From JANOGU01 sp031406135 (GTDB lineage Bacteria; Pseudomonadota; Alphaproteobacteria; Rhodobacterales; Rhodobacteraceae): a DNA stretch of 17,148 nt. Location: assembly GCA_031406135.1 (NCBI GenBank), contig JANOGU010000287.1, positions 1 through 17,148 of the forward strand, written 5' to 3'. Each line of letters starts with the position of its first letter. Within the stretch, counting starts at the first letter, position 1. Position numbers and translations under genes: made by a program. The notes under the pieces were generated by a model, which had not been told where the DNA came from, did not search any database, and saw only the letters and a list, made by a program, of their open reading frames with translations. Shown here piece by piece: positions 13,640 through 17,148 of the stretch.

Positions 13640-15376
13640 ATGGCAGGCAGCGCGGGTCCCTCGGGCATCGAACGGCAGGTGGCGGAATGGCGCAACCGGC
13701 TGGCGGCGCGCGCGGCGCGGCGGGCGCGGGCGGCGACCGGTTTCGTCTCGATGCCCGAGCCGCGCTCGATCGGCATGCACGGCCGCGGCCGGCAGCTGGC
13801 GGCGGGGCGCTTCCAGATGGCGGGCCGGCTGATCGAGGCGCCGGGCACGGCGCTGTGGGACCTCGGCGTCGACGACCCGGAGTTCTGGACCGAGGCGCAT
13901 GGCTTCCACTGGCTGGACGACCTGGCCGCCGCCGCCGAACCGGCGGCGCCGGTGCGGGCGCGGGAGTGGACCTGGGGCTGGATCGCGCGGTTCGGCGACG
14001 GGAAGGGGCCGGGCTGGACCCCGGGGCTGACCGGGCGGCGGCTGGTGCGCTGGATCAACCATGCGCTGCTGCTGTTGAACGGCTGCAAGCCGGGCCAGGA
14101 CGCCGCTTTCTTCGCCGCGCTGTCGGCGCAGGTGCGGTTCCTGTCGCGCCGCTGGTCGGCCGCGCCGCCCGGGCTGCCGCGGTTCGAGGCGCTGGCGGGC
14201 CTCGTCTCGGCGGGGCTGTCGCTGACCGGCATGGCGGCGCAGACCGACCCGGCGCTGGCCGCGCTGGCCGCCGAGGCGGGGCGCGAGATCGACATCCAGG
14301 GCGGCATCGCCACGCGCAACCCCGAGGAGCTGCTGGAGGTTTTCACGCTCTTGACCTGGATCAGCCAGGCGCTCACCGAGGCGGGACGGCCGGTGCCGGA
14401 GGAGATGGGCAGGGCGGTACGGCGCATTGCGCCCTGCCTGCGCACGCTGCGCCATGCCGATGGCGGGCTGGCCCGGTTCCACGGCGGCGACAAGGGGCTG
14501 GAGGGGCGGCTCGACCATGCGCTGGCCGCCTCGGGCATCCGCACCCCCGCCAGCCCGGGCCCGGCGATGGGCTTCCTGCGACTGCACGCCGGGCGCACCT
14601 CGCTGATCGTCGATGCCGCCGACCCGCCCGGCGGCGCGGCCGGCCTGCGCGCCCATGCCTCGACGCTGGCGTTCGAACTGACCTCCGGGCGGCGTCCGCT
14701 GATCGTCTCCTGCGGGCCGGGCGCCTCGTTCGGGGCCGAGTGGCGCAGCGCCGGGCGGGCCACGGCCTCGCATTCGACGCTGGCGCCGGACGGCTGGTCG
14801 TCGTCGCGATTCGGGCGCGAACTGGACGGCGCCTTCGTCGAACGCGCCCGGGTGGTGGTGTCGCGCACAATCTCCTACGTCGAGGGGCACGGCCTGTACC
14901 TTGCCCATGACGGCTGGACCCGCACCCACGGGCTGACGCATGGGCGGCTGCTGACGCTGTCGCACGACGGGCGGCGGCTCAGCGGGCAGGACACCGTCGG
15001 GCCGACCACGGCCGGGGAGCGCGCGAGCTTCGCCGCGATGCTGGCGCGCCGCAAGGGCGAGCCGCTGCGCGTCTCGGTCCGCTTCCACCTGCACCCCGAG
15101 GTCGACGCCTCGCTCGACATGGGCGGCACCGCGGTGTCGCTGGTGCTGCGCTCCGGCGAGGTCTGGGTGTTCCGCCGGGCGGATCCCGCGGGTCTGTCGC
15201 TGGAGCCTTCGGTCTATCTCGAACGCGGCCGCCTGCTGCCGCGCCCGTCGCGGCAGATCGTCCTTGCCGACACGCTGGACCACGAGGAGCGCCTGATCGG
15301 CTGGACCTTGGCGAAAGCACAGGATACGCCGCTGGCGATCCGCGACCTCGGCCAGACGGACCCGGCCGAGGCGTAA
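13640..15376 (+). CDS. Heparinase II/III-like family protein
   Basis: The 578-residue protein has an alpha-helical N-terminal half (alpha/alpha toroid type: FQMAGRLIEAPG, FWTEAHGFHWLDDL, WTWGWIARFGDGKGPGWTP, RLVRWINHALLLLNG) and a beta-rich C-terminal half with SCGPGASFGAEWRSAGRATASHSTLAPDGWSSSRF, the pattern of Hepar_II_III domains. Relatives are polysaccharide lyases, but this group in Rhodobacteraceae has no signal peptide visible and no known substrate. I remember it sitting between rsmB and purH in several of these genomes, which hints at a housekeeping or envelope-glycan role rather than scavenging. The ribosome site before ATG 13640 is weak (GGCAGG). Downstream, purH starts 20 bases after the stop, so co-transcription is likely. 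Confidence 0.85.
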   Translation: MAGSAGPSGIERQVAEWRNRLAARAARRARAATGFVSMPEPRSIGMHGRGRQLAAGRFQMAGRLIEAPGTALWDLGVDDPEFWTEAHGFHWLDDLAAAAEPAAPVRAREWTWGWIARFGDGKGPGWTPGLTGRRLVRWINHALLLLNGCKPGQDAAFFAALSAQVRFLSRRWSAAPPGLPRFEALAGLVSAGLSLTGMAAQTDPALAALAAEAGREIDIQGGIATRNPEELLEVFTLLTWISQALTEAGRPVPEEMGRAVRRIAPCLRTLRHADGGLARFHGGDKGLEGRLDHALAASGIRTPASPGPAMGFLRLHAGRTSLIVDAADPPGGAAGLRAHASTLAFELTSGRRPLIVSCGPGASFGAEWRSAGRATASHSTLAPDGWSSSRFGRELDGAFVERARVVVSRTISYVEGHGLYLAHDGWTRTHGLTHGRLLTLSHDGRRLSGQDTVGPTTAGERASFAAMLARRKGEPLRVSVRFHLHPEVDASLDMGGTAVSLVLRSGEVWVFRRADPAGLSLEPSVYLERGRLLPRPSRQIVLADTLDHEERLIGWTLAKAQDTPLAIRDLGQTDPAEA

Positions 15377-15396
15377 GCCTCGGGGGGCCATTGGCG

Positions 15397-16980
15397 ATGC
15401 CGTACCGTGTTCCGATCGGCCGCGCGCTTCTGTCCGTGTCGGACAAGACCGGACTGGTCGACCTGGCGCGGGAGCTGCATGCGCAGGGCGTGGAACTGAT
15501 CTCGACCGGCGGGACAGCAGGGGCGCTGCGGCTGGCGGGACTGCCGGTCAGGGATGTCGCCGAGGTGACCGGGTTCCCGGAGATGATGGACGGGCGGGTC
15601 AAGACGCTGCACCCGATGGTCCATGGCGCGCTGCTGGCGCTGCGCGACGACGACGAGCACCTCCTAGCCATGGCCGCGCATGGCATCGCGCCGATCGACC
15701 TGCTGGTGGTGAACCTCTATCCGTTCGAGGCGGCGGTGGCGCGCGGCGCATCCTATGCCGACTGCGTGGAAAACATCGACGTCGGTGGCCCGGCGATGAT
15801 CCGGGCGGCGGCGAAGAACCACCGCTTCGTGGCGGTGGTGACGGACCCCGAGGACTATGCCGCGCTGCTGGCGGAGATGGCGCAGGACGGGACGACCTCG
15901 CTGGCGTTCCGCCAGAGGCTGGCGGTGACGGCCTATGGCCGGACCGCCGCCTACGACGCGGCGGTCTCGACCTGGATGGCCGAGGCCACGGGCGAGGCGG
16001 TGCCGCGACGGCGGGTCTTTGCCGGCCGGCTGGTGCAGGGCCTGCGCTACGGCGAGAACCCGCACCAGGCGGCGGCCTTCTACGCCGACGGATCGGGCCG
16101 GCCCGGCGTGGCCACGGCCCGGCAGCGGCAGGGCAAGGAACTGAGCTACAACACCCTCAATGACACCGACGCGGCGGTGGAACTGGTGGCGGACCTGCCC
16201 GCGGACCGGCCGGCCTGCGTGATCGTCAAGCACGCCAATCCCTGCGGTGTGGCCTTGGGAGAGACCGTTGCGGAGGCCTACTGCCGTGCCTTCGACGCCG
16301 ACCGGGTCTCGGCCTTCGGCGGCATCGTGGCGCTGAACCGGCCGCTGGACGGGCCGACGGCGGAGAAGATCGCGGAGATCTTCACCGAGGTGGTCATCGC
16401 CCCCGGCGCCGATGCCGCCGCGCAGGCGGTGTTTGCCGGCAAGAAGACCCTGCGCCTGCTGACGCTGGACGCCCTGCCAGACCCGGCGGCGCGCGGGCTC
16501 GCCGTGCGGCAGGTGGCGGGCGGGTTCCTGGTGCAGGACCGTGACGCCGGACAGGTCGGGCCGGACGACCTGAAGGTGGTGACGCGGCGGGCGCCGTCGG
16601 CGGCGGAAATGGCCGACCTCATGTTCGCCTGGTCGGTGGCCAAGCACGTGAAGTCCAACGCCATCGTCTTCGCCCGCGGCGGCGCCACGGTGGGCGTGGG
16701 GGCGGGGCAGATGAGCCGCATCGATTCGACCCGCATCGCCATCCGCAAGGCTGAGGACATGGCCGCGGCGCTGGGGCTGGACGCGGCGCCGACGAAAGGG
16801 GCTGTCGTCGCCTCCGACGCCTTCTTCCCCTTCGCCGACGGGCTCGAGGCGCTGGTCTGGGCCGGAGCAACGGCGGTGATCCAGCCCGGCGGCGCGATCC
16901 GCGACGCCGAGGTCATCGCCGCGGCCGATGCCGCCGGCATCGCCATGATCTTCACCGGCCAGCGGCATTTCCGGCATTGA
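15397..16980 (+). CDS. purH: Bifunctional AICAR formyltransferase / IMP cyclohydrolase PurH
   Basis: The 527-residue enzyme performs the last two steps of IMP synthesis: formyl transfer from 10-formyl-tetrahydrofolate to AICAR, then ring closure. The N-terminal cyclohydrolase domain shows RALLSVSDKTGLVDLAR, ISTGGTAGALR, FPEMMDGRVKTLHPMVHGALL and VENIDVGGPAMIRAAAKN. The formyltransferase domain shows RYGENPHQAAAFY, KELSYNTLNDTDAA, the catalytic KHANPCG (Lys278-His279), SAFGGIVALNR, KSNAIVFARGG and DAFFPFADGLE, and ends QRHFRH. ATG 15397 fits the GGGGGG at 15382-15387 better than the in-frame TTG at 15391. The gene is complete with no frameshift. It probably shares a transcript with the heparinase-like gene. 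Confidence 0.97.
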   Translation: MPYRVPIGRALLSVSDKTGLVDLARELHAQGVELISTGGTAGALRLAGLPVRDVAEVTGFPEMMDGRVKTLHPMVHGALLALRDDDEHLLAMAAHGIAPIDLLVVNLYPFEAAVARGASYADCVENIDVGGPAMIRAAAKNHRFVAVVTDPEDYAALLAEMAQDGTTSLAFRQRLAVTAYGRTAAYDAAVSTWMAEATGEAVPRRRVFAGRLVQGLRYGENPHQAAAFYADGSGRPGVATARQRQGKELSYNTLNDTDAAVELVADLPADRPACVIVKHANPCGVALGETVAEAYCRAFDADRVSAFGGIVALNRPLDGPTAEKIAEIFTEVVIAPGADAAAQAVFAGKKTLRLLTLDALPDPAARGLAVRQVAGGFLVQDRDAGQVGPDDLKVVTRRAPSAAEMADLMFAWSVAKHVKSNAIVFARGGATVGVGAGQMSRIDSTRIAIRKAEDMAAALGLDAAPTKGAVVASDAFFPFADGLEALVWAGATAVIQPGGAIRDAEVIAAADAAGIAMIFTGQRHFRH

Positions 16981-17022
16981 GGCGCGCGATGGTCAGGGTT
17001 TCCGCGTGACCGGGAGACCGGG

Positions 17023-17125
17023 GCGCTTCCCTCCCCCTCGTCGGGAGGGAGAGGGTTGGGAGCGCCCGGCCGGACCGGCGAGCCCCCCCTCCCCATCCCT
17101 CCCCCACGAGGGGGGAGGGAGGCGC
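17023..17125. repeat. Imperfect inverted-repeat pair of GC-rich palindromic units after purH
   Basis: The unit at 17023-17060 (CCCTCCCCCTCG core followed by GGGAGGGAG) reappears reverse-complemented at 17083-17125 (CCCTCCCCCACGAGGGGGGA region). Both are bounded by GCGC on the outer side, and each unit is itself a hairpin. The layout resembles REP/BIME-type intergenic palindromes common after alphaproteobacterial genes. It could also help end purH transcription, although there is no U-tract. Further right, CCCGGCCGGG (17131-17140) is another small palindrome at the window edge. Confidence 0.55.
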
Positions 17126-17148
17126 ATCCTCCCGGCCGGGGGCCTGAC

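Noticed and set aside
12299..15391. Very long leftward open frame of about 1030 codons opposite rsmB, the heparinase gene and the purH upstream region
   Set aside because: It is complementary to clearly recognised genes, is Arg/Pro/Ala/Gly-rich with no domain, and arises from GC-saturated codon positions.
1..17148. tRNA or rRNA genes, CRISPR arrays, complete insertion sequences, toxin-antitoxin or phage-defence cassettes
   Set aside because: None was seen on reading both strands; the only mobile-element trace is the reverse-transcriptase remnant.

Overview
The window looks like a chromosomal segment of a very GC-rich alphaproteobacterium, most likely in the Rhodobacterales/Rhodobacteraceae. 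The taxon call is my inference. It rests on GC-saturated third positions (80% GC in a 60-base sample inside denD), a DUF6478-type protein, a VPLPA-CTERM sorting signal, and an rsmB - heparinase II/III - purH block that I recall from that family. Most of the window is ordinary core genome on the + strand.

Layout. Positions 1-118 are strikingly AT-rich (42 of the first 120 bases are G or C) and hold the start of an unrecognised leftward gene cut by the window edge. Then come ilvD (branched-chain amino acid synthesis) with a structured leader, an overlapping lipoprotein gene, a DUF6478 gene followed by a small coiled-coil protein, and an S49 (SppA-like) peptidase whose stop codon abuts a tiny membrane/zinc-ribbon gene. 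A short-chain reductase with the catalytic pattern of pteridine reductases follows, then uvrC (excision repair) and denD (D-erythronate dehydrogenase).

Positions about 9010-12080 form an accessory stretch. It holds a lower-GC gene for an alpha/beta-hydrolase fused to a class III nucleotide cyclase, the degraded 3' end of a group II intron-type reverse transcriptase, and a leftward VPLPA-CTERM exported protein with a good promoter carrying a palindrome. About 400 bases of apparently non-coding DNA follow. After it the core resumes: a leftward SdhAF4-like (DUF1674) gene divergent from rsmB, then a heparinase II/III-like gene, purH, and a GC-rich inverted-repeat pair at the right end.

Two otherwise intact-looking housekeeping genes, uvrC and rsmB, are each broken by one extra G in a run of five Gs. 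Similar lesions in similar homopolymers point first to sequencing error, although real phase variation or decay is not excluded from sequence alone. I do not see a convincing undescribed multi-gene system. The items most worth a second look are the hydrolase-cyclase islet with the retroelement scar beside it, the foreign-looking left edge, and the overlapping hairpins in the ilvD leader.
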